A DNA stretch of 64,000 nt from Flavobacteriales bacterium (GCA_023957375.1 JAMLHB010000001.1:372001-436000); one strand, 5' to 3'. Counted from the stretch's first letter, positions 1 through 8,616 are shown. The notes: generated from the sequence alone by a model not told the origin. Numbers and translations: made by a program.

Positions 1-147
1 CATCCCTTTCAGGGCATGCCTTGGGCGGCACTCTTCCGGAGCAAGACCGGAACACCCATCGGCCACAGCCCGGGAACCAAGTGGGTCGTCAGTTGGTTTA
101 TCAGGAGCCTTAGGCACCAATCCCCACCATCAACTCCGATCTGCACC

Positions 148-378
148 ATGTGGAAAGAATCCGGGAACAAGCTCCAACGCAGCTTTCAATTCAAGGACTT
201 CAGCGAAGCCTTTGCCTTCATGGCCAGGGTGGCCTTGCTGGCCGAACGGATGGGCCACCACCCCGACTGGCGGAACGTGTACAACAAAGTGGAGATCTCC
301 CTGAGCACCCACGATGCCGGCGATGTGGTTACCGCCAAGGACCGCGAACTGGCCCGCGCCATCGATGGCCTGTTGTAG
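148..378 (+). CDS. 4a-hydroxytetrahydrobiopterin dehydratase (pterin-4-alpha-carbinolamine dehydratase)
   Basis: This 76-residue protein has the PCD signature: a HHP motif (GHHPDW), then NVYNKVEI and [10 protein letters not shown]. The two histidines of HHP and the later TH are the conserved active-site residues of the family. The enzyme dehydrates 4a-hydroxytetrahydropterin after aromatic amino acid hydroxylation. It is shorter than the usual 95-110 residues because it starts just before the core fold, with the sequence MWKESGNKL, as I recall for Bacteroidota homologues. The ATG at 148 is chosen because residues encoded upstream do not resemble the family. It converges on the DUF1573 gene, and a strong hairpin lies between them. 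Confidence 0.88.
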   Translation: MWKESGNKLQRSFQFKDFSEAFAFMARVALLAERMGHHPDWRNVYNKVEISLSTHDAGDVVTAKDRELARAIDGLL

Positions 379-400
379 GGCAGGGCATTGCTCCCGTGCC

Positions 401-436
401 AAAAGACGACGGCCGCCCCTGCAAGGGCGGCCGTCG
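401..436 (-). terminator. Intrinsic terminator of the DUF1573 gene
   Basis: A perfect 12-bp stem (407-418 with 425-436) encloses a six-base loop. On the minus strand it is followed by a short T run (AAAA at 401-404 on the plus strand). It sits between two convergent genes and fits termination of the minus-strand gene ending at 456. Confidence 0.75.
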
Positions 437-455
437 CATCATGTGCGGATCGCCG

Positions 456-989
456 TCACATCGCCTTCTGCACGTTGGCGGTGATGTTCACCACGGTCTG
501 TGCAGGTTCGGTGTTGGCGGTAATGGTCACCGTCTTGTTCTGCATGCCCTCCTGCTTGCCGGGCTTGTACTCGATCTTGATCTCACCCGTTTCCCCGGGC
601 TTGATCGGGTGCTTCGGATAGTCCGGCACGGTGCAGCCGCAGGAACCCACCGCGTTGGTGATCACCAACGGTTCGTTGCCGGTATTGGTGAACTTGAAGG
701 CGTACTTGTTGTCGCTGTCCTGCATGATCTTGCCGAAGTCATGCGTGGAATTCGCAAACGCCATGGTGGTGCTTGGCCCCGTGGGCACCGGTGTGGCTGG
801 TGCGGCGGGCGGCGTTAGCGGGTCGAAGGTGCTTTGCGGCGCGGCGGTCACTGGCGATGCGGCAGCAGTGGCGGCGGACAGGGGTGCGAACGTGGTGGGC
901 CCGGAAGGCTGGTTGCGCTGGCTGGCCGCAATGAAAATGGTGGTGGCGGCGATCACGGCCAACAAGGCGATCTTGATGTTCTCCTTCAT
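456..989 (-). CDS. DUF1573 domain-containing exported protein
   Basis: The 177-residue protein has an N-terminal hydrophobic segment (roughly residues 5-22), a Pro/Ala/Thr-rich linker (about 25-75) and a C-terminal DUF1573 domain. The domain begins at THDFGKI and includes NAVGSCGCTVPDYP and KPGETGEIKIEY. DUF1573 domains are Ig-like, ASPM/SPD-2-related modules common in exported Bacteroidota proteins. The GSCGCT motif is typical. The precise function is unknown; it is probably anchored in the periplasm or envelope. The start is supported by a TAATTTCG element 26 bases upstream and by the terminator after the stop. Confidence 0.85.
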   Translation of the reverse strand: MKENIKIALLAVIAATTIFIAASQRNQPSGPTTFAPLSAATAAASPVTAAPQSTFDPLTPPAAPATPVPTGPSTTMAFANSTHDFGKIMQDSDNKYAFKFTNTGNEPLVITNAVGSCGCTVPDYPKHPIKPGETGEIKIEYKPGKQEGMQNKTVTITANTEPAQTVVNITANVQKAM

Positions 990-1014
990 GGTTGAATGTG
1001 CTGAAATGAGGGGG

Positions 1015-1022
1015 CGAAATTA
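1015..1022 (-). promoter_or_regulatory. Putative -7 element (TAATTTCG) of the DUF1573 gene
   Basis: This matches the Bacteroidota -7 consensus TAnnTTTG with T to C at the seventh position. It ends 25 bases before the ATG at 989. No convincing -33 element was seen. Confidence 0.4.
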
Positions 1023-1097
1023 GGATGTCCGCGCGGTTTGGTGCAAGGTGAAGTTCGTTGTGCCGGGTTTTCGCGGCTGGTTGCTGCGCGGTACCGG

Positions 1098-2684
1098 TCA
1101 GCGCTCGGCCAGTTTGGTGCGTTGCAGTTCGGGGTCGAGGATCACTTCCAGGGCCTTCTTGAAGCTGTGGTCCACGGGATTGTCCGCGTTGATCACCTGC
1201 CAGTAGGCCGAGGTGTCCCACAGGTCGCGTGCCACCAAGGCTTTCAGGCGCAGGTTCACCAAGGCCTTGGAACGCGCCATTCCGGTGCTGTCGGGCTCGA
1301 TCCCCGCATCCGTAGCCTGCTTCATCAATTCGGCATCCAGGCCGGCGTCCACGGAGAAACGGTCGAGGAAATCGCCCACGCCTTGGTAACGCTTGAGCAA
1401 CGCGGAACGGTTGCGGTCGACATAGTTGAGCGCCGTGGTGTTGGTGATGCCCTTGCGCACCAACTGGCTGAACCAGGTGGAGCTGGCCGTGGTGTCGATC
1501 GGCACGAAGATGTCCGGCATGATGCCGCCGCCACCGAACACCACGCGCTTGTTGTGGGTGAAGTACTGCACCGTATCGCGGAAGTGGATGCTGTCCGCAT
1601 TGGTGAGCTCGCCTTCCTTCAACCGGTCCTGCCGTTCGTGCCGGTAGGCCTCCAGCCCGTCAGCATACGATTTCTGGATGCAACGCCCGCTGGGCGTGTA
1701 GTAGCGCGAAACGGTGAGCCGCACCGCGGAACCGTCGGGCAGCATCACCGGACGTTGCACCAATCCCTTCCCAAAGGAACGGCGGCCCACGACCACGCCG
1801 CGGTCCCAATCCTGCACCGCACCCGTGACGATCTCACTGGCCGAGGCACTGCCTTCGTCGATCATCACCACCAGGCGGCCCTTCTCGAACTTGCCGCCCT
1901 TGGTGGCGTAGGTATCCTCACGCGGCGTGGTACGGCCGTCGGTGTACACGATCAACCTTCGGTCGCCGAGGAACTGGTCCGCCATCTCCACGGCCGAGCG
2001 CAAGTACCCGCCTCCGTTTCCTTGCAGGTCGAGCACCAGGTCCTTCATGCCCTGTTTCTTCAGGTCGTCCAGCTTGTCGGAAAATTCCTTGGTCGTGGTG
2101 GCCCCGAACCGGCTCACCTTGATGTAGCCCACACCCGGAGCGGCCATGTACGCTGCCTCCACGCTGTTGATCGGGATCTTGTCCCGCGTGATGGTGAATT
2201 CCAGTACCGCTTCTTCGCCGGGCCGCACTACACCCACGTTTACCCGGGTGCCCTTGGGGCCGCGCAAGAGCTTGATCACGTCCGAGTTCTTCAACCCCGT
2301 TCCGGCCACCGTACTGTCGTTCACGCTCACAATGCGGTCGCCGGCCCTGATGCCCACGCGCTCGCTGGGGCCGCTGGCGATGGCGTCCACCACGTAAATG
2401 GTGTCGCGCACCAAGTTGAACTGGATGCCCACGCCCTCGAAGTTGCCCTTCAGCGGCTCGTTCACGTCCTCCAGGTCATCTTTGGGGATGTACACGCTGT
2501 GCGGGTCCAGCTCGGCCAACATGGCCACAATGGCCTTTTCCGCCAGTTTGTTGTCATCCACGCTGTCCACGTACATGTTGTCGATCTGGTACAACAGGGC
2601 CTGCAACTTGGTGGCGGCGGAGCTGGGCTGCGCCAATGCAGGTGCTGTTGCCGCCACGGCCAGCACAAGAAGAAGATTTTTCAT
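1098..2684 (-). CDS. S41 family C-terminal processing peptidase (CtpA/Prc type)
   Basis: The 528-residue exported serine protease has a signal peptide (residues 1-19, ending ALAQ), a PDZ domain (about 80-165) with the GVGIQF and AGDRIVSVND motifs, and an S41 catalytic domain. The Ser/Lys dyad is visible as Ser281 in GSASASEI and Lys306 in SFGKG, 25 residues apart as in Prc. It should cut unfolded or tagged envelope proteins in the periplasm. The C-terminal 200 residues are the helical extension of larger CTPs. The ATG at 2684 is chosen because it directly precedes the signal peptide; an in-frame ATG at 2708 adds only eight residues. A TAAATTCG element lies further upstream at 2752-2759. Confidence 0.93.
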   Translation of the reverse strand: MKNLLLVLAVAATAPALAQPSSAATKLQALLYQIDNMYVDSVDDNKLAEKAIVAMLAELDPHSVYIPKDDLEDVNEPLKGNFEGVGIQFNLVRDTIYVVDAIASGPSERVGIRAGDRIVSVNDSTVAGTGLKNSDVIKLLRGPKGTRVNVGVVRPGEEAVLEFTITRDKIPINSVEAAYMAAPGVGYIKVSRFGATTTKEFSDKLDDLKKQGMKDLVLDLQGNGGGYLRSAVEMADQFLGDRRLIVYTDGRTTPREDTYATKGGKFEKGRLVVMIDEGSASASEIVTGAVQDWDRGVVVGRRSFGKGLVQRPVMLPDGSAVRLTVSRYYTPSGRCIQKSYADGLEAYRHERQDRLKEGELTNADSIHFRDTVQYFTHNKRVVFGGGGIMPDIFVPIDTTASSTWFSQLVRKGITNTTALNYVDRNRSALLKRYQGVGDFLDRFSVDAGLDAELMKQATDAGIEPDSTGMARSKALVNLRLKALVARDLWDTSAYWQVINADNPVDHSFKKALEVILDPELQRTKLAER

Positions 2685-2850
2685 GCGGTGAGTCTGGGGC
2701 TTGGCCATGAGGAGGCCGCCTGAACGGCTGCATCCTTCCACCAAGGCAGCACGAATTTAACGGTGATCGGAGCCCCGGGTTCAGCCGGGGGCGGTTAATG
2801 CATGTTAATCGCTGCAGCAGACCGTTGATCGGCAACTTTTTCGGGTGGGG

Positions 2851-4269
2851 TCATTCCACCAACAACTTGCCCGCCGTGCGGTGGTTCCCAACGGACACAT
2901 CCACCAGATACAGCCCTGGGGACAGGTTCAATTGCAGTTGAAGGGTGCCCCAGTCGGCTTTGGCCTGCTCTTGGTGGACGGTGCGTCCAGTGGCATCGCG
3001 CACGGTCACCAGCACCGGCGCACGGTCTTGTGAAAGGCCGCCCATGTGCAAGGTGAACCGGCCTTCGTGCGCGGGGTTCGGAAAAAGGGAGAGCCCCCTG
3101 TTTCCCGGCCCGGCTGCTTCATCCAGGCCAATGAACAGGTCGTATTGCCGTGCGAACATGGAACTGTCCGCGTAGGCCACCACGGCATGGCCCTGTTCGT
3201 TCACCGCGAGCCACCGTTGGCCTACGGAGGTAATGGGCGATGCGAAGCCCGGCTGCCCCACGGTAAGCCAGTTGCTGCCGTTCCAGCGCATCACCGTGGG
3301 GTCAAGGTCCATCTCCGCCTTGTAGGCAAACACCGGACGACCTTGGGGATCCACGGTCAAACAGGTGTAGTTCACCGCTGTGGCGGAAAAACCTTGCGGG
3401 CCGATGGGCGCCCAGGCGTTGCCGTTCCAGCGCATCACCGTGGCCTTGCCTTGTTGGGCTTGATCCCGATAGCCCACCAGGGGATTGCCGTCGGTACCCA
3501 TGGCCAAGCTTGTCTGCCAGGCTTCGTCCGGGGTGAAGCCGAGGGGACCCACCGCATTCCAGCTGGTGCCGTTCCAGCGCATCACGGTCGCCTTGCGATC
3601 GTGCCAAAAATCCTCGAATGCAACGATGGGCTTATCCTCGGCATCCATGGCCAAGCTGAGGGACATGGCCTCATCTTCCGAGAACCCGGGCGTGCCCACC
3701 GGGAGCCAGGCCGTTCCGTTCCACCGCATCACAGTGGCCTTGAACGTTTGCGACCAATCCATGAACGCTATCACCGGATCGCCGCCGGAATCCAGCACCA
3801 CGTTCGTCTCATATGCCAGGCTGTCGGAGAATCCAAGGGGGCCTACAGCGTTCCAGTTGCTGCCGTTCCAGCGCATCACCGTGGCCTTGCCTGCCTGGGC
3901 ACCGTCGGAAAAGGCCAGGAAAAGGCTGCCGTCCGTTGCGGTTGCTATGGAAGGGAACCCGATGTAGCCTTCCGTAAAGCCGGCACTGCCCACCACGGTC
4001 CATCTGCTGCCGTTCCAGCGCATCACGGTGCCTTTGTGGTCATGGGCTTCGTCAACGTAGGCCACTACGGGGTATCCATCCAGTCCGATGGCTACGCTTG
4101 GTGCATGGGCCCCACCGTCGGAGAAACCGGCCTGGCCGGGAACCAGGTCGTCCGGCCCCAAAGGTTGCCATCCTTGTGCCTGTGCAACAAGGAACGGGCC
4201 CGGCGCCAACAGGCAGATGGCGATGAAGCGCAATGCGGAGGTGCAGTGTCTTGCTTGGGTGGTGTTCAT
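2851..4269 (-). CDS. Secreted repeat protein with T9SS C-terminal sorting domain
   Basis: The 472-residue protein begins with a signal peptide ending VAQAQ. It then carries about seven repeats of roughly 50 residues whose core reads TVMRWNGxxW, followed by VGxxGF. The regular spacing of W, G and hydrophobic residues suggests a beta-propeller or similar beta-repeat, which is inference. The C-terminus has the type A T9SS sorting features: LSLFPNPAHEGRF, a DATGR turn and final LSPGLYLVDV. It is therefore expected to be exported through the Sec and type IX systems and attached to the surface or released. The start is the ATG preceding the signal peptide; the open frame continues upstream only as antisense of the desulfurase gene. 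The substrate or partner is unknown. Confidence 0.85.
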   Translation of the reverse strand: MNTTQARHCTSALRFIAICLLAPGPFLVAQAQGWQPLGPDDLVPGQAGFSDGGAHAPSVAIGLDGYPVVAYVDEAHDHKGTVMRWNGSRWTVVGSAGFTEGYIGFPSIATATDGSLFLAFSDGAQAGKATVMRWNGSNWNAVGPLGFSDSLAYETNVVLDSGGDPVIAFMDWSQTFKATVMRWNGTAWLPVGTPGFSEDEAMSLSLAMDAEDKPIVAFEDFWHDRKATVMRWNGTSWNAVGPLGFTPDEAWQTSLAMGTDGNPLVGYRDQAQQGKATVMRWNGNAWAPIGPQGFSATAVNYTCLTVDPQGRPVFAYKAEMDLDPTVMRWNGSNWLTVGQPGFASPITSVGQRWLAVNEQGHAVVAYADSSMFARQYDLFIGLDEAAGPGNRGLSLFPNPAHEGRFTLHMGGLSQDRAPVLVTVRDATGRTVHQEQAKADWGTLQLQLNLSPGLYLVDVSVGNHRTAGKLLVE

Positions 4270-4472
4270 GGTGCGGATTGAACAGGCGGGTTGCCGGGGG
4301 CGGGGGGAGAAGGGGTGAATGTCAAGCCCGAATGTATGTGGAAGGCACGGAAACGCAAATATGGATGCGGCGCCTGTGCACATTGCGGGGGCACTATGGC
4401 CTGGGCTGCCCTGCCGCTCGTGCCTGCCGCAGTGCGGGGAACTTCCGCCAGCCAGTACAATTGCGGCATCCG

Positions 4473-4480
4473 TAAATTCG
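4473..4480 (+). promoter_or_regulatory. Putative -7 element (TAAATTCG) of the cysteine desulfurase gene
   Basis: The element ends eight bases before the ATG at 4489, so the transcript would have almost no leader. It is one of a series with the same spacing in this window. Confidence 0.4.
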
Positions 4481-4488
4481 CCTCCGCC

Positions 4489-5634
4489 ATGGAACGCATT
4501 TATTTGGACAACGCCGCCACTACCCAACTGGACCCCGAGGTGATCGAGGCCATGCTGCCGTACATGCACGAGATCTACGGCAATCCCAGTGCCGTACATG
4601 CCTTCGGGCGCAAGGCGCGGGCCGGCATAGAACAATCGCGCCGCAAAGTAGCCTCCCTGCTGAACTGCGCCCCGGGCGAACTGGTCTTCACTAGTTGTGG
4701 CACCGAGGCGGACAACATGGCCGTCTTCGGCAGCGTGCGCGACCTGGGCGTGAAGCACGTGATCACCTCGCCCATTGAGCACCACGCCGTGGAGCATGTA
4801 GCGCAGGAACTGGCCCGCACCAAGGCCGCCGAAGTGCATTGGCTGCGGCTGACGCCGGAAGGCAAGGCCGACTTGGCCCACTTGGAGGAATTGCTGAAGG
4901 GCCACGAGCATGTGCTGGTCTCGCTGATGCATGCCAACAATGAACTCGGTACCCGCAACGACCTGATGGCCATCGGTACGCTTTGCCGCAAGTACGGCGC
5001 GCTCTTCCACACGGATACCGTGCAGACCATGGGCCACTACCGCTTCGATCTGGAGCAGTTGCCGGTGGATTTTCTCACCTGTAGCGCGCACAAGTTCCAC
5101 GGGCCCAAGGGTGTGGGCTTCCTATACATGCGCAACGGCGCCGTGGTGAAGCCCTTCATCGTGGGTGGCGCGCAGGAGCGCAACATGCGCGCGGGCACTG
5201 AGAACATCATCGGCATCGTGGCGCTGGCCAAAGCCATGGAGGTGGCCTGCCGCGACCTGGAGGAACACCACCGCCATGTGCAGGCCCTGAAGGACCGTAT
5301 GCGGGGAAAGGTGCTGGAGCTTATCCCGGGCAGCTCCGTGAACGGCGACCCCACGGCGGACAGCCTCTACACCGTGCTCAACTTCCACTTCCCGGACGAT
5401 GGCAAGGCCGAAATGCTCATCTACAACATGGACATCGAGGGTATTGCGTGCAGTGGCGGCAGTGCCTGCAGCAGCGGCAGCAACAAGGTGAGCCATGTGA
5501 TCGAGGCCCTTTACCCGGGCAGGAAGGGCGCGAACCTGCGCTTTTCCTTCAGCAAGTTCAACACCGAAGCCGAAGTGGACCGCGCGGTGGAAGTGCTGGA
5601 GCGCGTGATGTTGCCGGTGGCAGTGAAGGTGTGA
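4489..5634 (+). CDS. Cysteine desulfurase (IscS/NifS class V aminotransferase)
   Basis: The 381-residue PLP enzyme releases sulfur from cysteine as a persulfide for Fe-S cluster, thiouridine or cofactor synthesis. The cofactor lysine is Lys202 in CSAHKFHGPKG. The catalytic cysteine is Cys327 in GSACSSG, with a further cysteine at 321. LDNAATT near the N-terminus and HANNELGT around 148-155 are family motifs. The start at MERIYLDNAA fits the usual family N-terminus. It could be a housekeeping IscS or a specialised homologue; no isc or suf scaffold genes are adjacent. Confidence 0.95.
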   Translation: MERIYLDNAATTQLDPEVIEAMLPYMHEIYGNPSAVHAFGRKARAGIEQSRRKVASLLNCAPGELVFTSCGTEADNMAVFGSVRDLGVKHVITSPIEHHAVEHVAQELARTKAAEVHWLRLTPEGKADLAHLEELLKGHEHVLVSLMHANNELGTRNDLMAIGTLCRKYGALFHTDTVQTMGHYRFDLEQLPVDFLTCSAHKFHGPKGVGFLYMRNGAVVKPFIVGGAQERNMRAGTENIIGIVALAKAMEVACRDLEEHHRHVQALKDRMRGKVLELIPGSSVNGDPTADSLYTVLNFHFPDDGKAEMLIYNMDIEGIACSGGSACSSGSNKVSHVIEALYPGRKGANLRFSFSKFNTEAEVDRAVEVLERVMLPVAVKV

Positions 5635-5685
5635 TTTGCAGCTGCGGCAGAACCGCAGGATGGGATAATGCATAGATGCACAAAC

Positions 5686-6396
5686 ATGCGTGCCTTCCTG
5701 GTTTTCCTGGTTCTTGCCGGAGCCTGCAATACCCGGGCCCAAGTGCCGGATACCGTGCGGATAAAGTCTGGTGGTGTGGATAAGTACATCGTTGGCATCC
5801 ATACAAAGAAGGGGGTGTATTCCGGCCATGTGGAATACTTTGACACTACATGGACGCTTCGGCAAAAGGGAAACGCGATCAAAGGGAAATGGGACGGGCC
5901 CATTGAGTACTTCGATTCGACGGGCACCCTGTTGCGTAGATCGCTTGCCAAGAAGGGGAAATTGGAGGGTATGGCCACCGATTACAGAAGCAATGGCCTG
6001 GTGTGGAGGGAGACGCCAATGCACAAGGGCAAGGCCCATGGTGAGTTCAAGCAATACTATGCCAATGGCATGTTGGAACTGAAAGCGCCGTACCGGGATG
6101 GGAAGATGTCCGGGGAAACGATCGTGTGGGACTCCACGGGCGCGAAAGCGAACGGCGATGTGGTGGTCGCAGGTACCGGTGGCGCTTCGCTCAGGTTCCA
6201 TTGCGTGGATGGACACCCAGAAGGAAAGATGGTCGGCAAGCGCAAGGACGGCCAGTTTTCCGTGATCGGCATGTTCAGTGCGGGCTTGCCTGTGGGCGAC
6301 TTTATTTATTACAATTTCAATGGTACCCCGGTCCGGAAGGATACCTACAAGGAAGGCCGGTTCGTGAAGTCCGTTCCCTTGAACGAGTTCCCTTGA
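5686..6396 (+). CDS. MORN/YwqK-like repeat exported protein
   Basis: The 236-residue protein has an N-terminal hydrophobic signal, MRAFLVFLVLAGAC, cut either as a lipoprotein at the cysteine or after TRAQ. It then has repeated short units of the G-x-x-x-G-x-x-x-Y-(Y/F)-x-x-x-G type, for example HGEFKQYYANGML and DGPIEYFDSTGTL. These resemble the MORN variant repeats of proteins often labelled YwqK family antitoxin. That label is usually unsupported in Bacteroidota, and no partner toxin gene is adjacent, so no antitoxin role is claimed. An alternative ATG lies at 5668, six codons upstream. Confidence 0.65.
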   Translation: MRAFLVFLVLAGACNTRAQVPDTVRIKSGGVDKYIVGIHTKKGVYSGHVEYFDTTWTLRQKGNAIKGKWDGPIEYFDSTGTLLRRSLAKKGKLEGMATDYRSNGLVWRETPMHKGKAHGEFKQYYANGMLELKAPYRDGKMSGETIVWDSTGAKANGDVVVAGTGGASLRFHCVDGHPEGKMVGKRKDGQFSVIGMFSAGLPVGDFIYYNFNGTPVRKDTYKEGRFVKSVPLNEFP

Positions 6397-6431
6397 ACCG
6401 TGATTTCCGGGAACCTTTCGTCCCGATCAGC

Positions 6432-7004
6432 TCACCCGATCTCAACACCATACTTCGCCAGCAGCGCCAACGCCCCCTCCACGGAGAATTTGGCGCCTTT
6501 CAGCTTGTTGCGTTCCGGATCCAGGTAAATGTTGCATGCGGTGCTGAGATCGGCCTGTTGCAGTTGACTGCCCGCGAACACCGCGCCTTCCAGGTTGCAC
6601 TGGTCAAAAATGGCCTTGTTCAGGTGCGCGTTCTCGAAGTCCACGCCTTTCAGCGAGCATTGGAGGAAGCGCGTGCCGTCCATCTTCCGCTTGTGGAACA
6701 CGGCATGGTCCAGCATGCACCGGTCGAACGAAACACGGAAGAGCATTTCCTTGCACACGCTGAAGTCCACGCCCAGCAGTTTGCAATCCTTGAGTTGGAT
6801 GCCTTGCAGCGAAACACCGGTCAACTTCATCATGGCCAGGTTGCAACCCGTGAAGCTGCAATCCGCGAACCGGCTGTTGGCGAAATCGGTCTGTGAAAAG
6901 TCGCACTGCGTGAACGTACACTGCTCGAACGTGCGGCCAATCGCTTGCCGGTTGCTCCATTGCACCCGTTCGAAGGTCTTGTCGTAGTGCGCTTGTTCCT
7001 GCAT
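6432..7004 (-). CDS. Pentapeptide repeat protein
   Basis: The 190-residue protein consists largely of A(D/N)LXX-type pentapeptides such as CDFSQTDFANSRF and CSLKGVDFENAHL, which form a right-handed quadrilateral beta-helix. The C-terminal segment (DPERNKLKGAKFS, then LALLAKYGVEI) is the usual closing helix of this soluble family. Members include gyrase-protecting Qnr and MfpA proteins, but most have no known role, and resistance cannot be inferred here. The start at MQEQAHYDKTF is supported by a CACCTTTG element just upstream. Confidence 0.88.
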   Translation of the reverse strand: MQEQAHYDKTFERVQWSNRQAIGRTFEQCTFTQCDFSQTDFANSRFADCSFTGCNLAMMKLTGVSLQGIQLKDCKLLGVDFSVCKEMLFRVSFDRCMLDHAVFHKRKMDGTRFLQCSLKGVDFENAHLNKAIFDQCNLEGAVFAGSQLQQADLSTACNIYLDPERNKLKGAKFSVEGALALLAKYGVEIG

Positions 7005-7008
7005 GGGG

Positions 7009-7016
7009 CAAAGGTG
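7009..7016 (-). promoter_or_regulatory. Putative -7 element (CACCTTTG) of the pentapeptide repeat gene
   Basis: It has one mismatch to TAnnTTTG and ends four bases before the ATG at 7004. Confidence 0.35.
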
Positions 7017-7031
7017 AAGCGGCATGCCGGA

Positions 7032-7829
7032 TCACGCTGCACGCATGCCAAGCAGCCGTTCACCCATCAGTGCCGTGAACGTGGCCGCAACAAAGGGGAA
7101 GGTGAGTTGTGGCACGGCAACCAATTCCATCCCAATGCCGATGCCCACCGCCAGCGGCACGGCCACCAACGCCACAAGCATGTTCCTGCGCTTGGCGCCC
7201 GCAAGGGCGATGCCGCACAGCACGGCGTTGTAGCTCCACAGGCCCATCGCTACGTCAGCTCCCGCGCGTTCCAAAGCCAGTGCCATCAATGCCGCGAGCA
7301 AGGCGCTTGCCAGTCCGAACACGGTGGCCGTGCGGGAATGCACCGCCACGCCAACGATGAAAAGCAGTCCGGAGAGCGCATCAGCCTGGAAGATCACCTG
7401 CCCGAAACCGCGCACCATGGCTGCGGATAGCACACCGCCCGGAAGCACCGGCTCCGCATGAGCTGCTGCAGCCGCTGGAACTGGAAGCAGGACAAGTGCC
7501 GCCCAGGTGACCACCACAAACGGCAGGGTGAACGCGGGGATCTTCCGGCGGATGAAAAAGTGCTGGAGCACGGTGGCCAGTGCACTGCCGGCAATCAGGG
7601 CGCACCAGACTTCCGGCCCTGTGCCCCGGAACAGCACCAAGGCCACGCCCACCAGCGCAGCGCTGAAGCCGTACAGGCCTTGTTCCACTTCAGCCTTGTC
7701 ATAACGGAGCAACAATGCCGTGCCGGTGCCGCAGCACACGGCCAGCAGCGCCGCCAGCCCCATGAAGGGTGAACCGATGGTGATCCCCGTCAGGAAGAGC
7801 AGGCCCGTGGCCGCGTTCCCTTGCAGCAT
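7032..7829 (-). CDS. Urea transporter (UT family), start uncertain
   Basis: This hydrophobic protein shows the internal two-fold repeat of UT-family urea channels. The first half begins LLRGLGQIMLQGNAATGLLF and the second VRGFGQVIFQADALSGLLF. Each half continues to the pore motifs FTLPF and LTFPF and a GLYG/GLWSYN segment. It should let urea pass the inner membrane down its gradient. The homologous region starts a few residues before the ATG at 7829, but no ATG or GTG lies there. Possible starts are this ATG, a TTG at 7841 or a CTG at 7853. A GTG at 8000 would give an N-terminus overlapping the PIN gene out of frame. No urease genes are in the window. Confidence 0.75.
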   Translation of the reverse strand: MLQGNAATGLLFLTGITIGSPFMGLAALLAVCCGTGTALLLRYDKAEVEQGLYGFSAALVGVALVLFRGTGPEVWCALIAGSALATVLQHFFIRRKIPAFTLPFVVVTWAALVLLPVPAAAAAHAEPVLPGGVLSAAMVRGFGQVIFQADALSGLLFIVGVAVHSRTATVFGLASALLAALMALALERAGADVAMGLWSYNAVLCGIALAGAKRRNMLVALVAVPLAVGIGIGMELVAVPQLTFPFVAATFTALMGERLLGMRAA

Positions 7830-7888
7830 GATCTGGCCCAAGCCGCGTAGCAGGGGATAGCTCCAGCAACCCGGGCCATTCGGCTGTC

Positions 7889-8332
7889 CTATTGATCCAG
7901 TGCAAGGAATTTTCGAACCTCGGCCGTGTCCATGGTTCCATTGAAGCCGTTCGCGGCCAGGCCCGCGCGTAATCGCTTGTCTCCCGTCCATATCTGACAC
8001 TTGAAGTGCAGGGCTAATGCAACGTATGGAATGTCCGCGGGGTCCACATTGTCCGCCAATTCACCTGCTTTGATCCAATGCCTCCGTGAAACGGCTTCTC
8101 CTGCCACCAGCTCCACCTTGGCCAATGCCCATCATTGCAAAGCTTCAACCGCTGCGATGGGCAGGCCGGCCAACTTGGCCATTCTTGGCCGTAGCCGCAT
8201 CAACTCATCCGCCAGATATGCTGGAGCCAGCAGTGTGCATGCTGGTTCGGCTTCACGGAACGTTTCCGCGACGAGTCCATCCCTGCTCAAAATCGCACTG
8301 AACAGGATATTGGCGTCCACCACCAGTTTCAC
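7889..8332 (-). pseudogene. PIN-domain toxin (VapC-like), interrupted by an in-frame TGA
   Basis: The frame reads KLVVDANILFSAIL (first PIN aspartate) through LADELMRLRPRMAKLAGLP, then meets TGA at 8134-8132. It continues in the same frame through WALAKVEL to DPADIPYVALAL and IWTGDKRL, the remaining acidic PIN motifs. Without the stop it would be a normal-length PIN ribonuclease of about 147 residues. The likely start is GTG at 8332, overlapping the antitoxin stop (GTGA), a usual translational coupling. The downstream half has only a TTG at 8125 as an in-frame start. It is either a recent nonsense mutation, a sequencing error or, less likely, read-through. Confidence 0.75.
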
Positions 8333-8535
8333 GGCATGAAGCGTTTCCTGTTCTTCTTCCACCAGGAACTCTTGGCTTCCATCGCCAACGCATCAATCTC
8401 CTTTGCACTTGCCTTGGACTTCTTCAACACCTCCAAGTGCCGCAAGTAGTCCAGGACACGTTGCACCTTTTCCGTGTCCCAAGCGCCCTTGAGCGTGATG
8501 ACCAATTCATCACGTTGATTTCGCCTGATGTCCAA
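8329..8535 (-). CDS. Antitoxin partner of the PIN toxin
   Basis: The 68-residue protein has the pattern of the small antitoxins that precede PIN genes in Bacteroidota. It reads VQRVLDYLRHLEVLKKSKAS, then a basic, Trp-containing tail WWKKNRKRF that probably inserts into the toxin active site. The stop overlaps the GTG start of the PIN frame. The start is a TTG at 8535, since no ATG is available downstream of the preceding in-frame stop. Confidence 0.7.
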   Translation of the reverse strand: MDIRRNQRDELVITLKGAWDTEKVQRVLDYLRHLEVLKKSKASAKEIDALAMEAKSSWWKKNRKRFMP

Positions 8536-8608
8536 TGATATGATGCTTCAAAGATAGGACAGGCTCCTATTGGGACCCCAGTAAGGAAGGACTGGTGGAA
8601 AGGAGCGC

Positions 8609-8616
8609 CACCTTTG
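8609..8616 (+). promoter_or_regulatory. Putative -7 element (CACCTTTG) of the DHA2 transporter gene
   Basis: It has one mismatch to TAnnTTTG and ends seven bases before the ATG at 8624. Confidence 0.35.

Noticed and set aside
1038..2723. 561-codon plus-strand frame
   Set aside because: It is the antisense of the CtpA protease gene, His/Val/Gly-rich and without family resemblance, a common effect of high GC content.
4270..5100. N-terminal extension of the T9SS repeat protein to 749 residues
   Set aside because: The extension is antisense to the cysteine desulfurase gene, and a signal peptide begins at 4269.
8132..8134. Recoding of TGA as a sense codon
   Set aside because: Many intact genes in the window terminate at TGA with overlapping downstream starts, so TGA is a normal stop here.
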